Below are positions 34,516-42,699 of a stretch of 54,841 nucleotides of DNA, in pieces. Each line of letters begins with the position of its first letter. The stretch's first letter is position 1. Location of the stretch: NCBI GenBank assembly GCA_030018265.1, contig JASEFX010000015.1, positions 1-54,841 of the forward strand. The letters are read 5' to 3'. The notes beneath the pieces were generated by a model. That model did not search any database. It was not told the origin of the DNA and was given only the letters and a program-made list of their open reading frames with translations. This DNA comes from Candidatus Saccharicenans sp. Lineage in GTDB: Bacteria; Acidobacteriota; Aminicenantia; Aminicenantales; Saccharicenantaceae. The translations under genes and the position numbers were made by a program.

Positions 34516-36513
34516 ATGGAAAATACGAAAAGCAAAACGGCAAAACCGGGTCAGGCTGAGAAAAAGCCTGAAGTCCAGAAAAAAGGCAGTCCTGCCCCGT
34601 CTCAGGCAGCCAAAGCTCAGCCAGGGAAAAATTCTGCGGCTGAGAAACCACAGTCCCGGAAACAGACGGCAGCTCCAGCCGCTCCCGGTACTCCTGCTCC
34701 GTCAAAACCGCAGGATAAATCCGCTCCGGCAGCCAGAACTGCTGCCACCAAAGCTACAGCCGCTCCGAAACCGCGCCCAAAAATTCACATCCAGGAAGGT
34801 ATGTCCATCAAGGACCTGGCAGAGCGGTTCAGGATAAAGCCGAAGGACCTGATCGACCATCTGCAGGCGGCCGGCTACGATGTCAGCGCCTCCGACCTGC
34901 TGGATGAAACTCTGCTTCAGGCCATTTCCAGGATAATCAAAGTGGACCTGGAAATGGTTTCACTCGAAGATGACATCCGCAAGCTGGCCTTCAGCCTGAA
35001 GGACGACCTGGTTCCTCGTCCCCCTGTGGTAACCGTCATGGGTCACGTTGACCACGGCAAAACGACCCTGCTCGACGCGATAAGGTCTACCAATATCGCC
35101 GAAAGAGAAGCTGGCGGCATTACCCAGCATATTGGCGCTTACCGTGTAAAATACAAAAATCGCTACATCACCTTTATCGACACCCCCGGCCACGAAGCTT
35201 TCACCCAGCTGAGAGCCAGAGGGGCTCAGGTGACCGACATAGTGGTTCTGGTGGTGGCGGCCGACGACGGAGTTATGCCCCAGACCAGAGAGGCCATAAG
35301 CCACGCCCAGGCAGCCAATGTACCGATAATTGTGGCTATCAATAAGATAGACAAGCCTGAAGCCAACCCCGAACGGGTAAAACAGCAGCTGGCAAAAGAA
35401 GGGCTGATTGTCGAAGAATGGGGCGGCAAGACCATTTGCGTGGAAATTTCGGCCAAAGAAAAGAAAAACATAGACGAATTGCTGGAGATGATTCTGCTGC
35501 TCGGCGACATCATGGAGTTGAAATCCCATCCGTACGTTCCGGCTCAGGGAGTAATCTTAGAATCCAGACTTGACCCTCAGAAAGGACCGGTGGGGACGGT
35601 AATAGTTCAGCTTGGCACCCTCACCCCCGGTCAGGCTTTTATCTGCGGGACCACCTACGGTAAGGCCCGGGCTCTTTTTGACGAATGGGGAAAACCGGTT
35701 AAATCGGCCGGGCCATCGGTACCGGTGGAGGTTCTTGGTTTCGATTCAGTGCCTGAAGCTGGAAACATTTTTCAGGTGGTCACTGACCTGGAAATAGCTC
35801 GCCGCATTTCAGAATTCAGGATCGCCCGGCTGAAAAAAGAACCTCCGAAAAAGGAAGTGCCATTAACCCTGGAAGACCTGTTCAAGCAGATTGAAAAAGG
35901 TCAGACCAAGGAACTGCCGGTGATCGTTAAAGCTGACGTTCATGGTTCGGTTGAGGTGCTGAAGAGCCTGCTTCCGACCCTCAGCACCGACCAGGTAAAA
36001 ATCAACATCCTTCAGGCATCCACCGGCAACGTTACCGAAGCTGACGTGCTTCTGGCTTCGGCTTCAGGAGCGATCATCATAGGATACAACGTCAAAGTGC
36101 CCTCTAAGATTCAGGAACTCGCCCGGAATGAGAAGGTGGAAATCCGGTTGTACAGAATAATCTATCAGCTGACAGAGGACATGAAAAAGGCGGTGGCCGG
36201 GATGCTCGAACCGGTCATCAAGGAGACCGTTCTCGGCCGGGCACTGGTAAAGAAAATCTTTCAGATAGCTAAGGTGGGCACGGTTCTCGGCTGTCAGGTG
36301 GTCGACGGAAAAATCGTCAGAAATGCCGAGGCCAGGGTGATCCGGGGCAACAGCGTCCTCTACCAGACCCGTATCTCCTCTCTTAAACACCTTAAAGAAA
36401 GCGTCAACGAAATCAGCAAAGGTTTCGAATGCGGAATCGGGCTGGAAAAAACCGAAGGGATTCAGCCGGGTGATGTAATTGAAGCCTTTGTCAGAGAAAA
36501 AGTTAAAGCTTGA
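34516..36513 (+). CDS. infB: Translation initiation factor IF-2
   Basis: 665 residues. A basic Ala/Pro/Lys-rich linker fills about 1-90, then an IF2-N domain ([20 protein letters not shown]). The GTPase domain shows G1 [14 protein letters not shown]3 DTPGHEAF and G4 NKID, followed by the beta-barrel and fMet-tRNA-binding C2 domain. It delivers initiator tRNA to the 30S subunit. The N-terminus is short compared with E. coli IF-2. It lies 18 bp after nusA. Confidence 0.97.
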   Translation: MENTKSKTAKPGQAEKKPEVQKKGSPAPSQAAKAQPGKNSAAEKPQSRKQTAAPAAPGTPAPSKPQDKSAPAARTAATKATAAPKPRPKIHIQEGMSIKDLAERFRIKPKDLIDHLQAAGYDVSASDLLDETLLQAISRIIKVDLEMVSLEDDIRKLAFSLKDDLVPRPPVVTVMGHVDHGKTTLLDAIRSTNIAEREAGGITQHIGAYRVKYKNRYITFIDTPGHEAFTQLRARGAQVTDIVVLVVAADDGVMPQTREAISHAQAANVPIIVAINKIDKPEANPERVKQQLAKEGLIVEEWGGKTICVEISAKEKKNIDELLEMILLLGDIMELKSHPYVPAQGVILESRLDPQKGPVGTVIVQLGTLTPGQAFICGTTYGKARALFDEWGKPVKSAGPSVPVEVLGFDSVPEAGNIFQVVTDLEIARRISEFRIARLKKEPPKKEVPLTLEDLFKQIEKGQTKELPVIVKADVHGSVEVLKSLLPTLSTDQVKINILQASTGNVTEADVLLASASGAIIIGYNVKVPSKIQELARNEKVEIRLYRIIYQLTEDMKKAVAGMLEPVIKETVLGRALVKKIFQIAKVGTVLGCQVVDGKIVRNAEARVIRGNSVLYQTRISSLKHLKESVNEISKGFECGIGLEKTEGIQPGDVIEAFVREKVKA

Positions 36514-36527
36514 AAAACACCTGAACC

Positions 36528-36809
36528 ATGGTCGTCGGTGTTCTAACCTTAGAGTTTTTCCTGGAGTACTCTCACTCCCTCAAGGAAAAACGTCGCTTCA
36601 TAAACAGTTTCACCGACCGGGTAAAACACCGCTACAACGTTTCCATCTCGGAAATTGATTTTCAGGACAGCTGGCAGAGAACGATTCTGGCCATCGCCAT
36701 GGTTAACAGCCAGGAAAGAGTTGTGCAGCAGACTCTCAACCGGATACTGGAGGAAGCCCGGGTGGTCTCCGGGGCTCTTCTTTCCGGTCATCAGATCACT
36801 TTTTATTGA
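36528..36809 (+). CDS. DUF503 (YlxP-like) protein
   Basis: 93 residues. VVGVLTLEFFLEYSHSLKEKRRF is the DUF503 opening, and NVSISEIDFQDSWQRT is its middle signature. It is a small conserved protein found next to infB and rbfA, thought to link with ribosome assembly, function unproven. The start is 15 bp after infB. Confidence 0.9.
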   Translation: MVVGVLTLEFFLEYSHSLKEKRRFINSFTDRVKHRYNVSISEIDFQDSWQRTILAIAMVNSQERVVQQTLNRILEEARVVSGALLSGHQITFY

Positions 36810-36826
36810 CTCGGTGAAATTATAAG

Positions 36827-37192
36827 ATGTCAGCACATCAATCTTACCGCCCGAAAAGAATAAGCCAGCTGATTCAGCAGGAAATCAGCCGTCTGCTGAT
36901 TACCGAGCTGCCGGAAATGGTCGGTTTTCTGACGGTAACCGGAGTGGAAATGCCGCCGGACCTGAAGACGGCCAGAATCTCCATTTCAGTCCTGCAGAAG
37001 GAAAGAAGAGAACCTGTCCTCAGATTGCTGCAGAAAAGGGGTTCCTATTTCCGCAAGATTCTTGCGAGCCGGCTCAATTTAAGATATAATCCAGAGCTAA
37101 TTTTTGTCCTTGACACCTCTGTCGATTATGAGGAAAGAATCGACCGTTTACTCGACGCCATAAAGGATAATGAGCCAGAAGATAAATATTGA
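36827..37192 (+). CDS. rbfA: Ribosome-binding factor A
   Basis: 121 residues, typical size. RPKRISQLIQQEISRLL opens the KH-fold, and LRYNPELIFVLDTSVDYEERIDRLL is its conserved C-terminal segment. It helps 16S rRNA 5' end and 30S maturation. The next gene starts inside it, with an overlap of 23 bp. Confidence 0.95.
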   Translation: MSAHQSYRPKRISQLIQQEISRLLITELPEMVGFLTVTGVEMPPDLKTARISISVLQKERREPVLRLLQKRGSYFRKILASRLNLRYNPELIFVLDTSVDYEERIDRLLDAIKDNEPEDKY

Positions 37193-38147
37193 AATAGCCA
37201 GAAAAATCCTTTCCTGCCAGCATATAGCTATCACTTCTCACCTGCGGCCGGACGGAGACTCCATTTACACCAGCCTGGCTCTGGCCGAGATGCTCGAACT
37301 TCTGGGTAAAAAGGTTCAGGTGGTCACCCATGACCCTCTCCCCTTTCCTTTTTATGAATTCCCTGAAACTTCCCGGATCAAGATAGGCCAGATTGACCCG
37401 GAAGGGGTCGACCTGGTAATTCTTCTTGAATGCGTGGACGTGGCCCGCTCCGGACAGACCGGCATAGAACATCTGCCGAAAATTAACATCGACCACCATT
37501 ATTCAAATTCTCCATATGCCGATTTAAACTGGATCGACCCGGAAGCTTCTGCCGTCGGTGAAATGGTTTTCGAACTTATCGAACCGCTCGGGTTAAAAAT
37601 AACTCCGAAAATTGCTGAGTATCTGTATTCAGCCATTTTCTCCGATACCGGCTCTTTCCAGTTCTCCAACACCACTGCCCGGACCCTGCGCACCTGTTAC
37701 CTCCTGGCTGAAGCGGGCGCCAGCCCGAATGCGATCGCCGAGAAACTTCTTAACAACAACACAGCGGCAAAAATCAGGTTGATCGGCCGGGTGCTCACCA
37801 GACTGACCCTCAATGCCTCAGGAAACCTGGCCTTTCTGGCCATGTTCCGCCGGGACCTGGAAGAGGTGGAATTGAAAGAAGTGGACGTTGAGGACATCAC
37901 CACCTTCGCCCGCTCGATAAAAGGAGTGGAAATGGTTGTATTCTTTAAGGAAATTGAGCCGGGCGTGTTCAGGGTAAGCCTCAGGTCAAGGGGTAAAGCC
38001 AATTCTGCCCTGGTGGCTGAAAGCTTTGGAGGCGGCGGACACCTGCACGCGGCCGGATTTACCGTCCACGGGGAATTTGAAGAAATTTACCGGGAAATAC
38101 CCAGAAAAATCGAAGAAATCCTTAACCGGGATCGCCAGCCTTCCTGA
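37170..38147 (+). CDS. nrnA: NrnA-like DHH phosphoesterase (nanoRNase/pAp phosphatase)
   Basis: 325 residues. Metal motifs: HLRPDGDSIYTS (motif I), then LLECVDVAR, where relatives have Asp in place of this Glu; DHH in NIDHHYSN; and FSDTGSFQF. The DHHA1 domain ends in GGGGHLHAAGF. It degrades short RNA oligonucleotides and 3'-phosphoadenosine 5'-phosphate. The start at 37170 lies within the end of rbfA, and AAAGGAT is nearby. The order rbfA-nrnA-truB is common in bacteria. Confidence 0.9.
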   Translation: MSQKINIEIARKILSCQHIAITSHLRPDGDSIYTSLALAEMLELLGKKVQVVTHDPLPFPFYEFPETSRIKIGQIDPEGVDLVILLECVDVARSGQTGIEHLPKINIDHHYSNSPYADLNWIDPEASAVGEMVFELIEPLGLKITPKIAEYLYSAIFSDTGSFQFSNTTARTLRTCYLLAEAGASPNAIAEKLLNNNTAAKIRLIGRVLTRLTLNASGNLAFLAMFRRDLEEVELKEVDVEDITTFARSIKGVEMVVFFKEIEPGVFRVSLRSRGKANSALVAESFGGGGHLHAAGFTVHGEFEEIYREIPRKIEEILNRDRQPS

Positions 38148-38156
38148 AAGCCTGGA

Positions 38157-39113
38157 ATGAGGATGCCAAACCTCGATGGTCTCATAGTGGTCGACAAACC
38201 GGCCGGACTGACCTCGCACGACGTCATCCTGAAAATCAGAAAACTGCTTAAAATTAAAAGGGTCGGTCATACCGGCACACTTGACCCTGTAGCCACCGGA
38301 GTGCTGCTGCTGACTGTCGGGCGGGCTACCAGACTTTTTCCCTATCTTTCACGCCTGAATAAAACCTATTCGGGGGAAATAAGGCTCGGTCTGGCCACAG
38401 ATACTTATGATGCGGAGGGCAAACCGCTCGGAGAAGAAAATCACAACTTTCCCGACATGGAAAAACTGCTGGAAACGATCAATTCACTTACCGGAGTGAT
38501 CCGGCAGAATCCGCCGCCCTTTTCGGCAAAAAAAATAAGCGGGCAGCCTGCTTTTTTGCTGGCGCGTCAGGGGGTTAAACCGGAACTTAAGCCGGTAACG
38601 GTGGAAGTTTACCGTTTTCTGGTTCTCGATTATCAACCTCCTGTGGTCAGTTTCTTAGTGGAATGTTCTTCCGGCACATACATACGTTCGCTGGCTCATG
38701 ACCTCGGTCAGAAACTCGGGTGTGGAGCCCACCTGTCATCGCTCAGAAGGATCGCTGTAGGATTGTATACAGAAGAAGAAGCCCTGCCTCTTTCTAAAAT
38801 AGAAGAATTCGCTGCCAGCGGTAAATTTGAAGAGTTTTTAATTCCAGTAGAAAAGCTTCTCCCTGAATATCCGGCCATATGGCTCGATCCCTCCGGCAGT
38901 AAATCTTTTCTCCATGGTGCCAGGATTCCGATTCGCCAGGTATCGAGAGCCAGGCTTCCTGCCCATCGCCTGTCCACCCCGCTCGTTTACCGGGTATTTT
39001 CTGAAGAGGACAGGCTTCTGGGGCTGGCCACCTTCAGAGCTGAACAGCAGGTATTTCAGCCTCAACTGGTCTTCCCCCCTCCTGATAACTGTCCATACAG
39101 AAGAAAATTTTAA
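38157..39113 (+). CDS. truB: tRNA pseudouridine(55) synthase TruB
   Basis: 318 residues. The catalytic Asp is in VGHTGTLDPVATGVLLL. Also seen are the opening GLIVVDKPAGLTSHD and the motif SSGTYIRSLAHDLG. It makes pseudouridine 55 in the T loop of tRNAs. A second ATG two codons in is equally possible. It ends the nusA-infB-rbfA-truB block, 9 bp after nrnA. Confidence 0.96.
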   Translation: MRMPNLDGLIVVDKPAGLTSHDVILKIRKLLKIKRVGHTGTLDPVATGVLLLTVGRATRLFPYLSRLNKTYSGEIRLGLATDTYDAEGKPLGEENHNFPDMEKLLETINSLTGVIRQNPPPFSAKKISGQPAFLLARQGVKPELKPVTVEVYRFLVLDYQPPVVSFLVECSSGTYIRSLAHDLGQKLGCGAHLSSLRRIAVGLYTEEEALPLSKIEEFAASGKFEEFLIPVEKLLPEYPAIWLDPSGSKSFLHGARIPIRQVSRARLPAHRLSTPLVYRVFSEEDRLLGLATFRAEQQVFQPQLVFPPPDNCPYRRKF

Positions 39114-39143
39114 CCTTACCTTAAAATTTTTTTACAACCATTC

Positions 39144-39170
39144 TTGAAATTTAACCCGGCCTGATATATT
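39144..39170 (+). promoter_or_regulatory. Candidate promoter giving a near-leaderless DUF507 transcript
   Basis: TTGAAA (39144-39149) and TATATT (39165-39170) are 15 bases apart; TATTTT at 39167-39172 would give 17. Transcription would begin about 5-10 nt before the ATG at 39182, which lacks a Shine-Dalgarno site. Confidence 0.4.
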
Positions 39171-39181
39171 TTATATAAACG

Positions 39182-39460
39182 ATGAGGCTAAACAGGAACC
39201 AGATAGAACATTTATCGTTCGTAATTTTAAGAAAGCTTATTAAAGAGGGGAAAATTCTGGTCGAAGATAAAGCTAAGGTGCTGGAAGAAATGATTAATCT
39301 TATTACCGAAGAGTTTCTGAAGGAAGACCGGCTGGATCAGGAAGTGAGAGAAATTCTCAGCAAACACATGGATGAAATACGCCGCGGCAACGTTGAATAT
39401 CAGACGATGTTTAAGATGATCAAGAATAAACTGGCGAAAGAAAGGAATATCGTCCTCTGA
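39182..39460 (+). CDS. DUF507 family protein (first of two)
   Basis: 92 residues, mostly helical. LNRNQIEHLSFVILRKLI and LDQEVREILSKHMDEIRRG are the family's conserved ends. Function unknown. It is immediately followed by a second, diverged copy with an ATGA overlap. Confidence 0.85.
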   Translation: MRLNRNQIEHLSFVILRKLIKEGKILVEDKAKVLEEMINLITEEFLKEDRLDQEVREILSKHMDEIRRGNVEYQTMFKMIKNKLAKERNIVL

Positions 39461-39747
39461 TGAGCCGTCTGTCAAGAGAAAAAATCCATCATCTTTCAAA
39501 ACTGCTGGTTAACGCTCTGTATAAGAATGACCAGGTTGATTTTCTGGCAGAGCCGAACGAAGTCCGTCTGACCATAGTTAAGGCAATTGAAGAGGAAATG
39601 AAGCTTTACGACGAAATTGACCGCAAAGCCAGGGAAAAAATAGCCTCGCAGAAGAAGCAGATTGAAGAAGGCTCACAGGAATGGGAAATTCTGTACCGCA
39701 AATACTACAACGAAGAGCTATCGAAACTCACTAAACTGGCCGAATAA
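39460..39747 (+). CDS. DUF507 family protein (second of two)
   Basis: 95 residues. LSREKIHHLSKLLVNAL parallels LNRNQIEHLSFVILRKL in the first copy, and both end in a helix with an acidic-basic pattern. The two proteins may form a heterodimer; this is inference from tandem pairing and translational overlap (ATGA). Function unknown. The closing region has no clear terminator on this strand. Confidence 0.85.
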   Translation: MSRLSREKIHHLSKLLVNALYKNDQVDFLAEPNEVRLTIVKAIEEEMKLYDEIDRKAREKIASQKKQIEEGSQEWEILYRKYYNEELSKLTKLAE

Positions 39748-39849
39748 TCCCCTCTCTTACCATATTCGTTTGTCATATCCTCTTATTTTGTTTCTTTAGC
39801 TTTGTATTAATGAATTTTCAATCCACTTGAAAATCAATTTAAAAATAAA

Positions 39850-39873
39850 AAGGGGCGGTTTTTACCGCCCCTT
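39850..39873 (-). terminator. Terminator of the PKD-domain gene
   Basis: AAGGGGCGGT (39850-39859) pairs with ACCGCCCCTT (39864-39873) around TTTT. On the minus strand it is followed by TTTATTTTT. It begins 19 bp after the stop codon of the minus-strand gene. Confidence 0.9.
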
Positions 39874-39891
39874 CACTCAGCTGATTTTCTA

Positions 39892-41382
39892 TTAGAAGCA
39901 GTATCTGAAGCCGATACCCATCTTGTGGTGATCTTCAAAGTTCCGGCCTATCGGTGCCCGGAACTCAAAGAACAGGTGGCTCATCCTGACATAATTGTTG
40001 AACAGGGTCACACCAAGCTGACCGACTCCGTCCACTCCGCTCTTTCTGTTATACTGGTCGCTCAGTTCCTTCGTGCTGAATCCAGGTCCCAGACCCAGAT
40101 AAACTTTGCCGAAATGGAAATTCGCCAGGAGTTCGCCCATAATCACCGCTTTCCAGGGGCTGCCTTTAAGCGGCATTCCTGCTCCAGCCGTCAGGGTCAT
40201 GCTGACTTTGTCCGGGTTCAACCATGCGAAGAAACCTGGCCTCAGATAGAGGTACGGGACATAGCTGGGCAGGTCATACTGGCTTCCGCCATGGGCCAGC
40301 ATAGCTCCAGCTTCGATCACTCCGAAGAATTTCTTCCTGGTAACGGTAAAGGATTTTCTGGAGTCTTCCGTTGCCGCTGAAACCGCACCGTCGCTGTCAT
40401 AGGCAGTGACGCTCACCGTAAAGGTGCCTTCTTTGTAAAGTGTCTTCTGCCAGGTGAACGGCTTGCTGGTAGCGTTGTAAGAATCTATTACCTGACCGCT
40501 GGGATCCTGAAGTTCAAAAACCACCCTGGTAACCTCACCGTCAGGGTCGGATGAACCGCTGGCATCAAAGGTTATCGGTTTGCCGTACATATTGGTGCAG
40601 GTGGTGCAGCTCGGTTCAACTTTAGCTACTGGAGGATAATTAATGTAAACCTTCGCCTCGCACGGATTGGTTGAAGGTTTGCCGGCCACATTTACAGCTG
40701 AACCCTTGAAGGTGTATTCGCCCGGGTTGTCGAGTTTTGTCTGCCATCTGGCGGCTTCAGGAGTTAAATCCTTGCTGGCCACTCTGTTGCCCTGCTTGTC
40801 AAAAATTTCGACCTTCATGCTTTTAGCATACTGAGTGCCGCTCATATCAACAGTGATCGGGTCGTTGATGTTGGCTTTGGCCGGAGAAACCTTCAGCGAG
40901 CAGATAGCCTCCGGGATTTCTTCCACCATGCCTTTAAGAGCAATGTTTCCGCAAGGCTTCGGAATGATGAAGGTATAGGTTTTGAAACCATCCTTCACTT
41001 TGATGGCAAACACTTCAACCGGTTTTTTCCCGGCCCACTCGAGCTCTCCGGAAACTTTAACCATTCCCTTCGACCGGAAAAGCATCCATTTTACGGTTTC
41101 GCCCACATTCCAGGTGGTGTCCTCAAATTGAGCTGTCTTCAGCTGCTCGATGAAGGGCTCGTACAGAAAGCCATAGCCAGCCTGCTCAAAGCCGATTTTA
41201 ATATCGGCCGAATAGCGCTCAACCAGCATTTTCATAACTTCAGGAGTCGGGATTTTTCCCCTGACTCTGGCGAAGGTATACTGGCCGATGTTATTGATTT
41301 TTTTCGCCTGAGCGGCAGCTTCCAGAGAAAAAACCAGAATAAGTGCGATCGTCATAACCACCAGCAATTTTTTCGATCTCAT
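39892..41382 (-). CDS. Exported protein with PKD-like domains and C-terminal beta-barrel
   Basis: 496 residues. The signal is KLLVVMTIALILVFSLEAAAQ. Residues about 30-180 have no recognised family. Two Ig/PKD-like domains follow; the second has the core ASGSSDPDGEVTRVVFELQD. The C-terminal third (ARKKF... GVIEAGAMLAHGG to MGIGFRYCF) is a probable outer-membrane barrel. The ATG at 41382 is preferred over a GTG three codons upstream because AAGGAGG lies 8 bases before it. Together these suggest a surface or periplasmic display protein, function unknown. Confidence 0.75.
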   Translation of the reverse strand: MRSKKLLVVMTIALILVFSLEAAAQAKKINNIGQYTFARVRGKIPTPEVMKMLVERYSADIKIGFEQAGYGFLYEPFIEQLKTAQFEDTTWNVGETVKWMLFRSKGMVKVSGELEWAGKKPVEVFAIKVKDGFKTYTFIIPKPCGNIALKGMVEEIPEAICSLKVSPAKANINDPITVDMSGTQYAKSMKVEIFDKQGNRVASKDLTPEAARWQTKLDNPGEYTFKGSAVNVAGKPSTNPCEAKVYINYPPVAKVEPSCTTCTNMYGKPITFDASGSSDPDGEVTRVVFELQDPSGQVIDSYNATSKPFTWQKTLYKEGTFTVSVTAYDSDGAVSAATEDSRKSFTVTRKKFFGVIEAGAMLAHGGSQYDLPSYVPYLYLRPGFFAWLNPDKVSMTLTAGAGMPLKGSPWKAVIMGELLANFHFGKVYLGLGPGFSTKELSDQYNRKSGVDGVGQLGVTLFNNYVRMSHLFFEFRAPIGRNFEDHHKMGIGFRYCF

Positions 41383-41468
41383 ATTACACACCTCCTTTGT
41401 AATTCTTTCTTTATTTAATCTAAAACTTCTCCTTCTGTCAAGAAAATTCTTCTCGGTTTTTCCTTTTT

Positions 41469-42149
41469 TTACAGCGCAATAAAATTCCGGCTTATCGTTC
41501 TTATCCAGCCATCGTCCTGCGGGTTTGAATTGAGCGCTTGTTCTATCAATTCTCTCCCGGGAAAGCCTTTTTCCAGGATCCCTCTCAGCAGCTTAACGGC
41601 CGACGAGGGTTCAATTTCTGGATGAGCCTGAAGGCCCCAGACGCTTTTTCCTTTCAAACGGAAGGCCTGAATCTGACAGTGCCGGCTGCTGGCGAGTATT
41701 TCAAACCTGTTTTCATCCAGATGGCATACTTCATCATAATGGGAAGAAAAAACCATGATGCGGCCTGGCTCTCCGAGCAGAGGATCTTTTTTCAATAATT
41801 CAACCTCTATCCAGCCTATTTCAGGCACTTCAGCCCTTCTGATGGAACCAGGCCCGGCCAGAGCTAAAGCCAGAAGTTGATGTCCATAGCAGCTGCCGAG
41901 GACGGTTAAATTCCTTTCGACCGCTTCCTGAACCAGAGAGACTTCCGCCAGCACCCATGGCTCCAGGTTGAGAATCGAGGCTTCCGAACCCGTAAGTATC
42001 AGATGGGTAAAGCCGTCATCAAGATCCGGCAGATATCCATCCACCGCCCGGAAGGACCTGTGTGGCAGGTTGACCCAGGCTGTCCAGTGCTCAACCGGAT
42101 TGTAAATTTCCGGCCACAGCGAATTGTCGATGATCGCTAACTTGGCCAT
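41469..42149 (-). CDS. Class I glutamine amidotransferase domain protein
   Basis: 226 residues. The nucleophile elbow GSCYGHQLLA gives the catalytic Cys, and the AHPEIE segment gives the His and Glu. It resembles stand-alone GATase proteins of the GuaA/GMP-synthase-like group, which hydrolyse glutamine or act on gamma-glutamyl compounds. No synthase domain is beside it, so the acceptor is unknown. Confidence 0.85.
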   Translation of the reverse strand: MAKLAIIDNSLWPEIYNPVEHWTAWVNLPHRSFRAVDGYLPDLDDGFTHLILTGSEASILNLEPWVLAEVSLVQEAVERNLTVLGSCYGHQLLALALAGPGSIRRAEVPEIGWIEVELLKKDPLLGEPGRIMVFSSHYDEVCHLDENRFEILASSRHCQIQAFRLKGKSVWGLQAHPEIEPSSAVKLLRGILEKGFPGRELIEQALNSNPQDDGWIRTISRNFIAL

Positions 42150-42280
42150 TTCAGCCGCCGTTTAAAAAAACAGTTGAAATTATAAAGGAAATTCTGTAAA
42201 AAAAATAGGTCAGTAAATTTAAGGCATAATTTAGAAAATCTAAGGTTAAGTGGCCTTAATCTAATCACAAGGAGAAAAAA

Positions 42281-42676
42281 GTGAACATCGTTAAAGAAGA
42301 AACAGAGTTGCATGTGATCACTCCAAACGAACCGGGCATTTTCGGACGGGTTCTGAGCACCCTGGCCAACGCAGGAATAAACCTGAGAGCCTATTGCGTT
42401 CTCTCTGAAAAAAATCGGGGGCATTTCAAGCTGATTACCTCCGACAATAAAAAGGCTGAAGCCGCTCTGAAAGCGCTTCGCTATAAAATAAAAACCACCA
42501 GAGTAATTACGGTGGAAGTAACCGACCGGATCGGAGTGGGTGCTGAAATCGGGGCGCTGCTCGGCGGCGCCGCCATCGACATAAAGTATTCTTACGGTTC
42601 GTCTGCCGGCTCAGGACGGACGCTACTGGTGTTCAAGACCAGCAATAACAAAAAAGCTCTGAAAACTCTTCAATAA
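42281..42676 (+). CDS. ACT-domain protein
   Basis: 131 residues beginning with GTG; AAGGAG is 7 bases upstream. TPNEPGIFGRVLSTLANAGINLRAYC is a classic ACT opening, and a second ACT-like half follows (TVEVTDRIGVGAEIGALLGG). Such small proteins sense amino acids or similar ligands. No enzyme domain is present. Confidence 0.85.
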   Translation: MNIVKEETELHVITPNEPGIFGRVLSTLANAGINLRAYCVLSEKNRGHFKLITSDNKKAEAALKALRYKIKTTRVITVEVTDRIGVGAEIGALLGGAAIDIKYSYGSSAGSGRTLLVFKTSNNKKALKTLQ

Positions 42677-42699
42677 AATCCACCCCGTCTCTTTTCATA

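Noticed and set aside
41383-41391. GTG start of the PKD-domain gene three codons upstream
   Set aside because: The ATG at 41382 has the Shine-Dalgarno at a normal distance and gives a clean signal peptide.
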